A stretch of DNA of 64,000 nucleotides from Vulcanimicrobiota bacterium (GCA_019637395.1 JAHBVR010000004.1:248001-312000); one strand, 5' to 3'; shown: positions 49,794-58,981, counted from the first letter of the stretch. A program made the numbers and translations. Notes: generated by a model from the letters alone, not told the origin.

Positions 49794-49822
49794 TTGACAC
49801 AGCAGGACTCATGCGCTACCCT
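49794..49822 (+). promoter_or_regulatory. Possible promoter for the zinc-ribbon gene
   Basis: TTGACA at 49794-49799 with a weak TACCCT (49817-49822) 17 bp downstream. The predicted leader (about 155 nt) contains a GTGGGG/CCCCAC hairpin near 49830-49848. Confidence 0.4.
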
Positions 49823-49986
49823 GACTTGGTGGGGGAATTGCCCCACATCAGTAGCAAGGTCGTTCGAGATTTCCTGTTGTTTGCGCTCGAGTTGGGGTGG
49901 GAGCGTAGACACAACCCAAACCCTAGGGACAACAGTCTTGCCTCGACAGCCGAGCTCTAACCAAAAGTCATCAAGGAGCCTGTCGA

Positions 49987-50451
49987 GTGTCATTCGTAGA
50001 CAAAACTTTAACCTGTATAGATTGCAAGGCGCCGTTCACATTTACGGCCGGTGAGCAGGAGTTCCACTCCTCCAAAGGGTTCACCAACGAGCCGCGGCGC
50101 TGCAGCAACTGTCGTCAAAACCGTCGTTCGTCCCGTGACGGTGGAGGCGGTGGTGGATTCAGCGACCGCGGTGGTAGTCGCGGTGGCGGAGAGCGCGGCG
50201 GATTCGGTGGAGACCGCGGCGGATTCGGCGGAGGTGGCGGCGGTTTCGGCGCTCCTCGCCGGGAAATGTTCGACGCGGTTTGCGCCGAATGTGGCAAGGA
50301 GACCCAGGTCCCCTTCCAGCCCAGCGGATCTCGCCCCGTGTATTGCCGTGATTGCTTCTCCTCCCACAGCCCCCCGCGCCGCGGTGGTGGCGGCGGTGGT
50401 GGATTCGGCGACCGCGGTGGTCGCGGCGATAGCCGTTCCAGCCGTTACTAA
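49987..50451 (+). CDS. RGG-rich double zinc-ribbon protein
   Basis: 154 residues from GTG 49987 with AAGGAG. Residues 5-45 match the probable-zinc-ribbon domain (LTCIDCKAPFTFTAGEQEFH...RRCSNCR). A second CxxC...CxxC unit is at about 97-127 (CAECGKETQVPFQ...YCRDCF). Each is followed by a Gly/Arg tract (RGGFGGDRGGFGG type), as in RNA-binding proteins. An RNA or ribosome-associated role is inferred. Cytoplasmic. Confidence 0.85.
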   Translation: MSFVDKTLTCIDCKAPFTFTAGEQEFHSSKGFTNEPRRCSNCRQNRRSSRDGGGGGGFSDRGGSRGGGERGGFGGDRGGFGGGGGGFGAPRREMFDAVCAECGKETQVPFQPSGSRPVYCRDCFSSHSPPRRGGGGGGGFGDRGGRGDSRSSRY

Positions 50452-50474
50452 GGACTTCGAACGCGCGTTCGGAC

Positions 50475-51935
50475 CTGAGTATCCAGAACCTGTACTATAG
50501 GTCCGGTTTTCAGCCGGTCTATTTTTGCCCGGACGGGACTTCTCTCGTCTGGGCAATTTGTTTTTCTCGCTGGCAGTGGATTCAGGACCCGCAACTGGTT
50601 CCCGTTCTCCGCCAACTTTACGAGTCGTTAGCCCGGCCTCGAGTGCTTACGCCGGACGAATTGCCGTTCGGTGAATTCCTACGCGAACAGGGCGCTCTTT
50701 CTTGGGAAGAACCTCGACCCCAGCCAGGACTGGCTTTAGAGCCACGGGCCTGGCCCAGACTGCGTAACCCCGGCCTCTACGAGATGGCCGGCGACGGGGA
50801 AGGAGGGGGCTGGCGCTATCTCTACCAGCCCGGTCAGGCGGCCTGCCTCCAGTGTGTCTGGCGCTGGTGGATGGAACGTTTTCATCCTCCGGAATGGTGG
50901 CAGCGAATCCTGGCCTGGCCGGACTTCCGCTTGAGTTGGCCCGGTTTGGAGGTGGCGCCGGAGGCTCCGACTCGCCCCGGGTGGCTGCACTATCAACGGG
51001 GGACGGCTACTTATCGAGCCCAGGTGTTCCCCCGCCAGGACTGCGACTGTCTGGCCGGTAGCGCGGCCTGGCCCCGCCACTGGGCCAGCTGGACGCATCC
51101 TATCAGCGGACCACTCACGCAGGTCGTGGAGCGTCGCCGCAACGGCCTCTGGCGGGTGAGTCTGCATTTACGCCAGGCTCTTGCCAGCGGCGCTCACGCG
51201 CACAGGAAAAGGGCCCGGCGGGCGGCGGTGGCCGAGGCATGCGAGCGTTGGGCCGCCTTGCAGCCTTGCTCGCAGGAATGGCTGCGGGTGCGGCGCCTGG
51301 GTGCTTCGGGTAGTCGAAGATGCCGGAGCGGTCTGGTTTTTTTAGGCGAAGTATCTCACCCGCAGCAGCAGCAGTTAAGTCATGGTCTGGCCTGCGGTTC
51401 TTCACTCAAGCGAGCATTGCGGGCCGGGCTTTGGGAATTGCTGGAGCGCGATGGCTTGCGCCGGTGGTGGCGGGATTGGCGGGCCGGCCGTCCGGTGGCG
51501 GGGCTGCAGCGACACGGCCGGCATCTATGGTCCTTGCCTGGCGGTGTCTTTGTCGCTTTTGTGGGTCGCGACGGCAAAGGGGCCTGGGGTAGCGCCGCCG
51601 GACCTCGTGCCGTCCAGAGGGCCCGGCGCGAGGCCCGCCACAACTATCAACTGCAGCGCCGCACACCACCGCCCATTCCCGGTTCATGTCGGACTTTTGG
51701 CGACCACGCCGCCTGGGCCTGGCACAACCCGGTGCCGCGTTGGGAAGAGCTGACCGCTCTTCCTCTCAAACCCCTGCCGGCTGCTGGCCCACTCCGGTTG
51801 AGCCAGCCCGTTTATTATTATGTATTTGATTGCATCTGGGCGGAACGGCTGGGCTGGACCGTGGTCAAGGTGCTCTCGCCTCGCCTGCGCGGCCTGCCCA
51901 TCGGGGGCGAGGCGCCTTTTCATCCGTTCAGTTGA
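50475..51935 (+). CDS. YcaO-type azoline cyclodehydratase with RRE-like and Cys-rich N-terminal regions
   Basis: The frame is open from 50433 and reads as protein from about 50475 (IQNLYYRSGFQPVYFCPDG), but the first ATG/GTG/TTG is GTG 50643. I place a CTG start at 50475 tentatively; 50643 is the conservative choice. From 50475 it is 486 residues. Residues 1-80 look like a PqqD/RRE leader-binding domain. ACLQC (about 123-127) and CDC (about 190-192) resemble the zinc cysteines of the E1-like partner protein. The YcaO domain has AVAEACERW and LLERDGLRRWW (conserved E-x-x-E-R and ERD) and ends FHPF. These enzymes make thiazolines/oxazolines on RiPP precursors. No precursor, dehydrogenase or exporter is identified nearby. 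Confidence 0.75.
   Translation: MSIQNLYYRSGFQPVYFCPDGTSLVWAICFSRWQWIQDPQLVPVLRQLYESLARPRVLTPDELPFGEFLREQGALSWEEPRPQPGLALEPRAWPRLRNPGLYEMAGDGEGGGWRYLYQPGQAACLQCVWRWWMERFHPPEWWQRILAWPDFRLSWPGLEVAPEAPTRPGWLHYQRGTATYRAQVFPRQDCDCLAGSAAWPRHWASWTHPISGPLTQVVERRRNGLWRVSLHLRQALASGAHAHRKRARRAAVAEACERWAALQPCSQEWLRVRRLGASGSRRCRSGLVFLGEVSHPQQQQLSHGLACGSSLKRALRAGLWELLERDGLRRWWRDWRAGRPVAGLQRHGRHLWSLPGGVFVAFVGRDGKGAWGSAAGPRAVQRARREARHNYQLQRRTPPPIPGSCRTFGDHAAWAWHNPVPRWEELTALPLKPLPAAGPLRLSQPVYYYVFDCIWAERLGWTVVKVLSPRLRGLPIGGEAPFHPFS
50527..50554 (+). other. Terminator-like hairpin inside the 5' part of the YcaO frame
   Basis: GCCCGGACG (50527-50535) pairs with CGTCTGGGC (50546-50554), one G-U pair, and is followed 6 nt later by T5. 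It could end the zinc-ribbon transcript, but it lies in a frame that reads as coding for the YcaO protein, so it may also act as an attenuator. Confidence 0.5.
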
Positions 51936-51981
51936 TAGGGGATTGACGCAGGCGGTTGAACCGCCATGGAGAGTGCGCCGT

Positions 51982-52476
51982 ATGTCTGGAATGATGTTTT
52001 CGTATGGGTTGGCCCTGGTCTTGTGGGGGTGTGCCGGCCCTTCTGTAGAGTACCGCTCGGTTTCCTGGAAGGAGCTTGCCAGTTTTGCCTACGCCCCCAG
52101 CGTCACGCCCCGAACCAGGCAGAAAAAGCCGGTGCATTTTCCCCCCGCCATCACCAACCTCAATGGAACTCCGTTGCGTCTCAGCGGCTATATGCTGCCG
52201 GTGGATATGGATGGAGAGAAGGTGGCCACTTTTGTTTTGGTGCGCAATCAGGCCATGTGCTGCTTTGGACAGACTCCGGCCATGAATGAATGGGTGATGG
52301 TGCGTTTCCCGGCCGGGCGTTCGGTAGCCATGAACATGGACCAGCCGATCTCGGTGATGGGAAACTTCGAAGTTGGAGAACAAATTGAGGAAGGGGCGGT
52401 TATCTCCCTATACAGAATGGTGGCCGATAGGGTGGAGATCGACGAAGGGAAGCCGGCGGGATGGCAGGCGAACTAG
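51982..52476 (+). CDS. DUF3299 lipoprotein
   Basis: 164 residues from ATG 51982 with GGAGAG 9 nt upstream. A lipoprotein signal (FSYGLALVLWGC) precedes a DUF3299 domain: GTPLRLSGYMLPVD, FVLVRNQAMCCFGQTPAMNE with a conserved Cys pair, and VMGNFEVGE. DUF3299 proteins are often encoded with ABC exporters of the Lol/Mac kind. Its last 16 nt overlap the ABC ATPase gene, making it the first gene of a five-gene coupled operon (51982-55163). Confidence 0.85.
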   Translation: MSGMMFSYGLALVLWGCAGPSVEYRSVSWKELASFAYAPSVTPRTRQKKPVHFPPAITNLNGTPLRLSGYMLPVDMDGEKVATFVLVRNQAMCCFGQTPAMNEWVMVRFPAGRSVAMNMDQPISVMGNFEVGEQIEEGAVISLYRMVADRVEIDEGKPAGWQAN

Positions 52477-53390
52477 CGATTCAGTTGCAGCAACTGACCA
52501 AGACCTACCGCACTTTGCGGGGACCGGTGGAGGCTTTACGCGGGCTGGACCTGGAGGTGCGAACGGGAGAAATTTTCGGCTACATCGGAGTGAATGGTGC
52601 CGGCAAATCGACCAGTATCAAAATTTTGTTGGGCTTATCGCAAGCCACCTCGGGTCAGGCTGAGGTTTTTGGCGAGCCCGCGGGCACGCTGGCGGCCCGC
52701 AACAAGATCGGCTATCTGCCCGAAGTGGCCACTTACCACGAATTTATGTCGGTCGAGGAGTTGCTCAAGATTCACGCGCGCCTGGCCGGGGTTCCGAGCA
52801 ACAAGGTCGAGGAACGCTGCCGGATCGCTTTAGAGGCGGTCAAGTTGGAAGACCGCCGGCGCAGTCGCATCTCTGAGCTTTCCAAAGGTCTGAAGCAGCG
52901 CTTTGGAGTGGCTCAGGCGCTGGTGGGTGATCCGCCGCTGCTGATTCTGGATGAACTGACCTCGGGTCTGGATCCCTTTGCTCAACGCGATTTGCGCGAT
53001 ATTCTGGTCGGTTTGCGCGAGCGGAAGATTACGGTGTTTTTTTCCTCCCACTATATGACCGAAGTCGAGAATGTCTGCGATCGAGCGGCTATTATTCACG
53101 GCGGCAAACTCCAGGTGTGCGGCACGATTCCCGAGCTGACCCAGAATCGCGAGAAGGTGGAAGTGGTTCTTCAGGTTCCGCCCGGCGTGCTGGAGCAATT
53201 GCCGGGCCTGGAGCCGATTTCCGACGAGGTGGGCGACTTTCACCGCGTTTCTTTGAGCCGGGAAGAAGCCGATGGCTACATCCAAAAATGTCTGGGATTG
53301 GGTTGCAGCGTGCGCCGGCTGAGCACTGTGCAGCATAGCCTGGAAGACGTTTTCTATCAAATGACTCGTGGCTCTGGAGTCACCCCATGA
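52461..53390 (+). CDS. ABC transporter ATP-binding protein (ABC-2 exporter type)
   Basis: 309 residues. Walker A GVNGAGKST, signature LSKGLKQRFG, Walker B LLILDELTSGLD and the switch His in FSSHYMTE are present. The C-terminal 80 residues are the accessory domain of ABC-2 ATPases. Works with the permease at 53387; the substrate is unknown. Confidence 0.94.
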   Translation: MAGELAIQLQQLTKTYRTLRGPVEALRGLDLEVRTGEIFGYIGVNGAGKSTSIKILLGLSQATSGQAEVFGEPAGTLAARNKIGYLPEVATYHEFMSVEELLKIHARLAGVPSNKVEERCRIALEAVKLEDRRRSRISELSKGLKQRFGVAQALVGDPPLLILDELTSGLDPFAQRDLRDILVGLRERKITVFFSSHYMTEVENVCDRAAIIHGGKLQVCGTIPELTQNREKVEVVLQVPPGVLEQLPGLEPISDEVGDFHRVSLSREEADGYIQKCLGLGCSVRRLSTVQHSLEDVFYQMTRGSGVTP

Positions 53391-54163
53391 GAGCGATTCG
53401 GGAGATTGCCCGGCTCCAACTGCTGGAGAACATTCGCCGCCAAGTGCATCTGATTACCGTTTTCATGGCTTTTGTGATGCTGGCGCTGCCGGCTTACGTC
53501 AACACGTTCAGTATGGGCCTGCAGGCCTTTGAACTGGCCGCCAAGGATTTCGGCCTGACTTTGCTCAGCTATTACGGGGTGGCCATGGCTCTGATGCTGG
53601 GTTCCAGCGTGGTGCCGCGGGATATCGAGCGTAAGACCATCTATCCGATCCTCTCGCGACCGGTCGCGCGCGTATCCTATCTGGCGGGGCAATTCCTGGG
53701 AACGGCCGTGTTGCTGGTGGGCAGTATGTTCCTGCTGGCCACCGCTCTGGGTGTCGGAATCGCCGGCCTTTCTCACTACTTCGACTGGGCTATCTACGCG
53801 GCCGCGCTGGGCTATTCTTTGGAATGCACCGTGCTGGTGGCCGCCTGCTTGTGTTTCAGCACTCTGGCCAGTCCACCTTTGGCCGGGGTCATGGGCCTGT
53901 TTCTCTACGTGGTGGGAGGGATGTCCACCGCCTTCACCCGCTTTTTCTTGCGTGAAGACCGAGGCAACGAGACGTTGGCCAATATCGTGGACGGAGCCAA
54001 GAATTTTCTTCCCAATTTTGAGGTGTTTCGTTTAAAATATCCGGTGGTTCACGATATTTATATCTATCCCAGCTATCACGTTTACGAATTTATCTATGCC
54101 ATGGGCTGGGTCACTCTCTTTCTGATGCTGGCCGGCATTCGATTCGAAAAGAGGGACCTGTGA
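53387..54163 (+). CDS. ABC-2 type permease
   Basis: 258 residues, ATGA-coupled to the ATPase. Six hydrophobic helices and the cytoplasmic DIERKTIYPILSRPVARVSY loop are typical of ABC-2 permeases, which couple to the ATPase. Inner-membrane partner of the 52461 gene. Confidence 0.92.
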   Translation: MRAIREIARLQLLENIRRQVHLITVFMAFVMLALPAYVNTFSMGLQAFELAAKDFGLTLLSYYGVAMALMLGSSVVPRDIERKTIYPILSRPVARVSYLAGQFLGTAVLLVGSMFLLATALGVGIAGLSHYFDWAIYAAALGYSLECTVLVAACLCFSTLASPPLAGVMGLFLYVVGGMSTAFTRFFLREDRGNETLANIVDGAKNFLPNFEVFRLKYPVVHDIYIYPSYHVYEFIYAMGWVTLFLMLAGIRFEKRDL

Positions 54164-54486
54164 GAACGTTCCTGTTGCTGGTTCTGCTGCTGCCCTGGCT
54201 GGCCTGGGCTCAGCCGGAGGCCACTCCTGTAAGCGAAGAACAACAGAAGAAGCAGGCTTTGGAACATGCTTTGGGCGAGGAAGAGGAAGAAGAGGCCGCG
54301 CCCAGCGCCAAGGACAACAATCGTCCGGCCGTCTTCGGCGTTATGATTGCCGAGTCCCAGGTGCAGAGGGCCGGGACTCCCATGCACGTGATCCGGCAGC
54401 GCTCGATCATGCCCTGGCTCTTCAGTTTGATTCTGTTGCCGGTCTACTTGCACATCGCGCGCCGGCGAGGGTTTCGCATCCGGTGA
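54160..54486 (+). CDS. Small exported membrane-anchored protein of the exporter operon
   Basis: 108 residues from GTG 54160, coupled to both neighbours by GTGA. Signal peptide (MRTFLLLVLLLPWLAWA), a Glu-rich stretch, then a C-terminal membrane helix (PWLFSLILLPVYLHIARRR) with a basic end. Unknown role, perhaps an accessory to the exporter. Confidence 0.78.
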   Translation: MRTFLLLVLLLPWLAWAQPEATPVSEEQQKKQALEHALGEEEEEEAAPSAKDNNRPAVFGVMIAESQVQRAGTPMHVIRQRSIMPWLFSLILLPVYLHIARRRGFRIR

Positions 54487-55163
54487 AGCGAGCGCCGCTC
54501 ATGCTTTTGTGCTGGTTGGGGGTAGCCGCCATGTCCCACCTGTTGCTGGGGCAGCATCAGCGGTTGCAGGCGCAAAAACCGATCATTCGCTATCAGGACT
54601 TGTTCCTGGATCTGCTGGGAGAAGGGCGCACGCTGCTGGCCCGGCTGCTCTGGTTCCAGGCCGATCTCTACCACGAGCAGCAGGATGCGGCCGGTGTGGC
54701 TACTTTTCAGCAGAAGGAAGTGATTCCGCTGCTCCGCATGGTGACCTACCTGGACCCGAGCTTTGTCGATGCCTACGACGTAATTGCTTATGACCTGGAT
54801 GAAGGGTTCGGGCAGACCCGCCAGGCTATCGATCTGGTGGAAGAAGGTTTGCTCTACAATCCCAAGTCCTACGCTCTCAACTTTCGCCGAGCCTTGCTGG
54901 CCGAAAAACAACGGGATTCGATCTCGGCCATGCTCTACGGGCAGAGGGCTTATGATTCTGAAGAAGAGGATGTCAATAAATTCTTGCCGGTCAAGATTAT
55001 GCGCCGGGCCGCCTTGCGCATGCGCGATCCCTGGTGGGGTGTGCAGGTGGCCGATCTATTGACCCGACTGAGAGTGGCCGATCCGGATCCGGAATTGACC
55101 CGATATTATCGGCAGTTGCTTCAGGGCAAAGGTGTAAAGACCGGATCCGGACCGGCCGGGTAG
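54483..55163 (+). CDS. TPR-like protein of the exporter operon
   Basis: 226 residues from GTG 54483 (GTGA overlap). An N-terminal hydrophobic helix (LMLLCWLGVAAMSHLLLG) and TPR-like helices (YDLDEGFGQTRQAIDLVEEG and LNFRRALLAEKQRDSISAML). Probably membrane-anchored and periplasmic. Its tail overlaps the convergent PEGA gene by 43 nt. Confidence 0.82.
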   Translation: MKRAPLMLLCWLGVAAMSHLLLGQHQRLQAQKPIIRYQDLFLDLLGEGRTLLARLLWFQADLYHEQQDAAGVATFQQKEVIPLLRMVTYLDPSFVDAYDVIAYDLDEGFGQTRQAIDLVEEGLLYNPKSYALNFRRALLAEKQRDSISAMLYGQRAYDSEEEDVNKFLPVKIMRRAALRMRDPWWGVQVADLLTRLRVADPDPELTRYYRQLLQGKGVKTGSGPAG

Positions 55164-55870
55164 CTCGGAGGCGCTGGCGGCGGCTCGTAATGGCTGGGCG
55201 GAATAGGGGTGAATAAGGGCTCGGCCGGACGAGCCGGCGGCCGGTAGACCGGCCGGGGCGGCTGATAGTCATGGTAGCGCGGTCGAGACTGGGGTGGAGT
55301 GTAGAGGGGGGCTGCCGGCGGGCGCGCCTGAGTAGGGCGCGGCACGGGCACGGGCACGGCTGGGAGAGCGGGCCAGTCCAGGGCGATTTCCAGAGATTGG
55401 CCGGGCTTCAGTTCAAATCGTCTGGGCCGGGCCGGAATTTTAGCGCGCACAGCCGTCAGTTCATACTGACCCGGCGCCAGCTTCCATGGGCCTTTGCCTT
55501 CGAGAGTTCGCCCCACGCCAGGGCCGAGCCGAAGTTTGGCCTGGCCCGCTCCGGTGACGCGCAGGCTGGCCGGTTGGGGACTCAAGCGCTGATGAATTCG
55601 CTCGGAATGCTCATTCAGGACGATTTCGGCCGGCACGTAGCCCGGCAGGCGGAAAGTCAGCTTGTGGGAGTCGGATGAGCGCTCCCGGGTGAGGGGAGTC
55701 TTTCCAATCTCTTTATTGTCCAGGAGCACCTCGGCTCCGGCCGGTTCACTGACGATATCCAGAGATGCGGTTTGGCCCTGAGGTTTCGGCTCGAAGGCAG
55801 CGGCCAGAGCGCCCAGTCCCCCCAGAAGCGTGGCCGTGAACAAGATAGCCGGCAGAGACGGGCGGCGCAT
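55121..55870 (-). CDS. PEGA-domain exported protein with Pro/Tyr-rich tail
   Basis: 249 residues from ATG 55870; a longer frame upstream is antisense to the next gene. An N-terminal hydrophobic helix is followed by a PEGA domain at about 30-95 (DIVSEPAGAEVLLDNKEIGK, LTFRLPGYVPAEIVL), a second beta domain, then a long Pro/Tyr/Arg tail (VPVPRPTQARPPAAP and similar). PEGA domains are surface-associated. Convergent with the exporter operon. Confidence 0.8.
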   Translation of the reverse strand: MRRPSLPAILFTATLLGGLGALAAAFEPKPQGQTASLDIVSEPAGAEVLLDNKEIGKTPLTRERSSDSHKLTFRLPGYVPAEIVLNEHSERIHQRLSPQPASLRVTGAGQAKLRLGPGVGRTLEGKGPWKLAPGQYELTAVRAKIPARPRRFELKPGQSLEIALDWPALPAVPVPVPRPTQARPPAAPLYTPPQSRPRYHDYQPPRPVYRPPARPAEPLFTPIPPSHYEPPPAPPSYPAGPDPVFTPLP

Positions 55871-55933
55871 ATCAGAAACAAATTCGCCGCCCGGGCAAGT
55901 AATTCCGGCCGGGACGCCAAAACTTGCCTCAAG

Positions 55934-56656
55934 ATGTTGGTTAAATGGCGGGTCCCGGTTATGCTGGTCTGCTTGAGCGCCCTGCTCTTGGGGGGCTTGA
56001 GCTGGCAAAGGCGTCAATGGAACCAGGAAAAGCAGGCCGAGTACGCTCGCCTGGCCTGGTGGCTGCGCCGAGGCGACGATAAAGTTCGACTGACTCCGGC
56101 GCGTCGGGCCTACCTGGCGGGGCGATTTGTCGAGTGCTTGCGCCTGAGCGAAGAGCCGGACGGCGCGGGTGAGCGAGAATTGCAGTCGGCTGCCTTCCTG
56201 GCCTTGCTCTATGACGTTCCGTGGCCGGAGCAAGTGCTCGGCCGCGAGCAGGTCGAAGCCCAGAAGCCGCGTCCCCGCCTGCTGGCCCGCGCGGTGGAAT
56301 CCGGCTATCTCGAGGATCGCGGCAAGCTGCGCCTTGATCTAATGGTGTGGAAAGACGGTAAGCTGGAAAATTTACCGGCCGGCAAGGATCTGGGCAAGGA
56401 TGATGACTGGAAAGAAATTGATGAGTTGGCGGTGGTTCACCTGGACCGCAAAGACGAGCATTTGAGCCAGCTTTATGTACATGGGCGCACTCGGGGCGGC
56501 CGCCAGCGCGTCGACGTCCTCTATGGAAGCACGGATTGGAAGCGTTGGACCCTGCTTAACTCCAAGACCCTGAGCCGCTTAAAGGATCGGGTCGAGGTGG
56601 CCAAGGAGGCCTCTTATAAGCTGATCGAGGACGAGTGGGTGGAACTCAAGCGTTAG
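55934..56656 (+). CDS. Membrane-anchored protein, unknown
   Basis: 240 residues from ATG 55934. One N-terminal membrane helix (RVPVMLVCLSALLLGGLSW), then a charged soluble domain with helices followed by beta strands (VDVLYGSTDWKRWTLLNSKT). No family recognised. Divergent from the PEGA gene by 63 nt; its stop overlaps the ARPP-like gene by 4 nt. Confidence 0.72.
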   Translation: MLVKWRVPVMLVCLSALLLGGLSWQRRQWNQEKQAEYARLAWWLRRGDDKVRLTPARRAYLAGRFVECLRLSEEPDGAGERELQSAAFLALLYDVPWPEQVLGREQVEAQKPRPRLLARAVESGYLEDRGKLRLDLMVWKDGKLENLPAGKDLGKDDDWKEIDELAVVHLDRKDEHLSQLYVHGRTRGGRQRVDVLYGSTDWKRWTLLNSKTLSRLKDRVEVAKEASYKLIEDEWVELKR

Positions 56657-57699
56657 TCCTTGGGCCGGGTGGGACGCACCAGGTCGATGGCCGGGGGCCA
56701 GGGGGAGGGCTCGACTCGCACCGGCTTGCGGCGACTGTGCCAGCTCAGGATTTGCAGATGGGCCAGCCCTTCCGGTTGCTCCAGAGCCTGCCCGTCCAGG
56801 CCGCCATCGTGCATGGAATAGAGGTCGCCGCGCCCGGGGGTGTCGCTGTACGACCACCGGGCCGAGGCGGCGTCATTGAGGAAGTTGCGCACTTGGGAGC
56901 GGCTCAGAGCGTTTTGCCGATGGTCGCGGCTCAGGGCTTCGAGGGCGTAGCTGCGGAGCAATTTGGGCCACAGGGAAACCAGCAGACGACGATCGGGGAA
57001 CACGTCCACAGCCACGATGCGCTCGTCAATCTGCACGACCACGCCGTTCATATCGGGGTAATCCTGAGGAAGGTCGCGCAGATCGCTGACCATGGAGTCG
57101 AGACGGCGGGAAAGGCGGCTGTCTTCGTAAACCACCAGCAACGCGCCGGAAGGGGAAGAGACTCCATTGGCTTTCTGGGTTTCGGCCACCGAGTCCCAGA
57201 CGGCGCCCTGGCCGGCCTCGGAGAGGGCCGCCTGGCGCACGCGCGCGTTGCTGATCGAGCCGCTCGAGTCGAACTTGCGCTGGTCGCCTTTATAGCCCCA
57301 GCGGCCGTGCTCCACGCAGTAGACGGCCACGGTGATTTCGCCGGAGTCGGCCGGGAGCCAGAGATCGTGTTTGAGAACGCGGTCCTGGCGGGCGCCTTTG
57401 AGAATTTCCCCGGCCATGATGAAGACCGGCCGGTCGCCACGATTTTCCACCACCAGTCGATTGACGTCGCCTTCTTCGCGGACTTCGCGCACGCGTAGAT
57501 CGTCTTGCATGAGGGCGGAGTCGAGGGAACGGCAGCGGGGTAAAGACTCGGCCGAGCCCGACAGAGGAAAGACTAGCAGCGACCCGGAGCGCTGCGGCCC
57601 CTGGACTTCACAGTGCTCTAGCCAGTGGCTCCAGGGCCGGCTCCGGGCCCAACAAGCCAGTCCCAAGAGCAAAAAGAAAAGCAGTTTCGGCAAGCGCAT
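56653..57699 (-). CDS. ARPP-1-like exported protein
   Basis: 348 residues with signal peptide (MRLPKLLFFLLLGLACWARS). The region VENRGDRPVFIMAGEILKGA, RQDRVLKHDLWLPADSG and VYCVEHGRWGYKGDQRKF matches the ARPP-1 family (ARG and rhodanese-phosphatase associated). The Cys in YCVEHGRW is family-typical. Function unknown; periplasmic location inferred. Confidence 0.85.
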   Translation of the reverse strand: MRLPKLLFFLLLGLACWARSRPWSHWLEHCEVQGPQRSGSLLVFPLSGSAESLPRCRSLDSALMQDDLRVREVREEGDVNRLVVENRGDRPVFIMAGEILKGARQDRVLKHDLWLPADSGEITVAVYCVEHGRWGYKGDQRKFDSSGSISNARVRQAALSEAGQGAVWDSVAETQKANGVSSPSGALLVVYEDSRLSRRLDSMVSDLRDLPQDYPDMNGVVVQIDERIVAVDVFPDRRLLVSLWPKLLRSYALEALSRDHRQNALSRSQVRNFLNDAASARWSYSDTPGRGDLYSMHDGGLDGQALEQPEGLAHLQILSWHSRRKPVRVEPSPWPPAIDLVRPTRPKD

Positions 57700-57732
57700 A
57701 GTCGAGGTGTCGCAGGCGCGAGGGCGGCTATT

Positions 57733-58956
57733 TCATTTTAGCAGGCAGTGGGCGGCCATTCCTTCGAAAAACTGGCCGTGGCCGGCCGCCTGGCTGAGCA
57801 GGTCGCGGGCGTGAGCGGTGTCGCGTTGGCGCGCCAGCAAAGCCAGGCCGATGGTGAACTGCGACTCGACCCGGTGGGAGAGTATGGGGGCAGCGATTTC
57901 CAGGAGTTCTTCTTCGCAGATTTCGCGATTCAGATAGCGCAAGATTGGATACGGCCAGGCCCGGGGCGCCTCATCCAGGCCTTTCTGTAAGAAGGCGCGG
58001 GTTTGTTCTTCCGGAGCTCCCCCCAGCCAGTCGCTCAGCACCCCCACCACAATGGCGTTGCCGGCGAAGGCAACTTGCCAGCCTCCGTCGTGAATCACTT
58101 CCTGACATTTTTTACGGGCTTCCGGATAGCGTTTCAGGGCGAGCAAGGCGTAGGCTTCAAAGAGCGCGTCTTGCTTGACCTGTTCCAGCGTTTGGGCGGC
58201 TTGTTCGGTCTGGTCGAGGTAGAGTTCGGCCATGCATTTCTGCACAGGGCTCGGATCGCTTTGCAATACTTCTTGGAACCGGCCCAATTCCAGTAGACAA
58301 TTCCATTGGCTTAGCGGCAGATCTTTGCGATTGGGCGATTGCTCATACACTTTGAGCGCTCGCTGGCCCTCGCCTAGGGCCAGCAAGCTATCGATCAGCA
58401 GTTCGTCGGCTTCGCTGGCCTTGGCTTCGCGAAACTTTTCGCAGGATTTGACGGCCTGCTGGAAATCGTCGCTGTAATAGGCGGTATAGGCGCGCAGCCA
58501 GTTTTCCTGGAGCCGGCCGTCGTCATCCAGGGTGGCGGGAGTGCGCCAGGCATCCAACTGCTGGCCGCCCCGGGAGTCCCAGAGTACCAGCGCGCCGGGA
58601 TGCGGATGGAAGGGACAGATCACCACAAAGGCGTCCCAGCGGACGATGCGGTAGCTCAGTCCGGTGGTGGGGCAGCGAGTGTAGGGGCCGGGGGTGATGA
58701 TTTCCAGCACCTGGGCGTTCTGGCGGAGTTGCTCGCGCAACTGATGGCCGGTGTTCTCGATTTGTTGGCGGCAGCGTTTGAATTGCTCGGGGGTGTCGTG
58801 GAGCGGTTGGCTGGCTTTGCCGGTGTAGGGCGTGGGGCGCCATTGCCGGGGATACCATTTGTGGCGGTAGGCGTACGGGTGAGCGAAAGTGCCGCTGTAG
58901 GCAAAGATCAGCGCGTAAGCCAGGCTGAGCAACGCCAGTAGCAGAAACCTGGGCAA
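57733..58956 (-). CDS. Exported TPR protein
   Basis: 407 residues from a TTG start. A signal peptide or anchor (RFLLLALLSLAYALIFAYSG) precedes a small domain with TRCPTTGLSYRIV and many TPR-like helices from residue 150 onward (for example ALGEGQRALKVYEQSP, LLALKRYPEARKKCQEVIHD). Scaffold or assembly role inferred. Same direction as the ARPP-like gene, 33 nt away. Confidence 0.78.
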   Translation of the reverse strand: MPRFLLLALLSLAYALIFAYSGTFAHPYAYRHKWYPRQWRPTPYTGKASQPLHDTPEQFKRCRQQIENTGHQLREQLRQNAQVLEIITPGPYTRCPTTGLSYRIVRWDAFVVICPFHPHPGALVLWDSRGGQQLDAWRTPATLDDDGRLQENWLRAYTAYYSDDFQQAVKSCEKFREAKASEADELLIDSLLALGEGQRALKVYEQSPNRKDLPLSQWNCLLELGRFQEVLQSDPSPVQKCMAELYLDQTEQAAQTLEQVKQDALFEAYALLALKRYPEARKKCQEVIHDGGWQVAFAGNAIVVGVLSDWLGGAPEEQTRAFLQKGLDEAPRAWPYPILRYLNREICEEELLEIAAPILSHRVESQFTIGLALLARQRDTAHARDLLSQAAGHGQFFEGMAAHCLLK

Positions 58957-58981
58957 GTTCAGTGGCCTCTGGCGTCGGAGG

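Noticed and set aside
49739-49960. 73-codon plus ORF before the zinc-ribbon gene
   Set aside because: Start lies upstream of the likely promoter of that region and overlaps the gpmI terminator; composition is not convincing and it is better read as leader.
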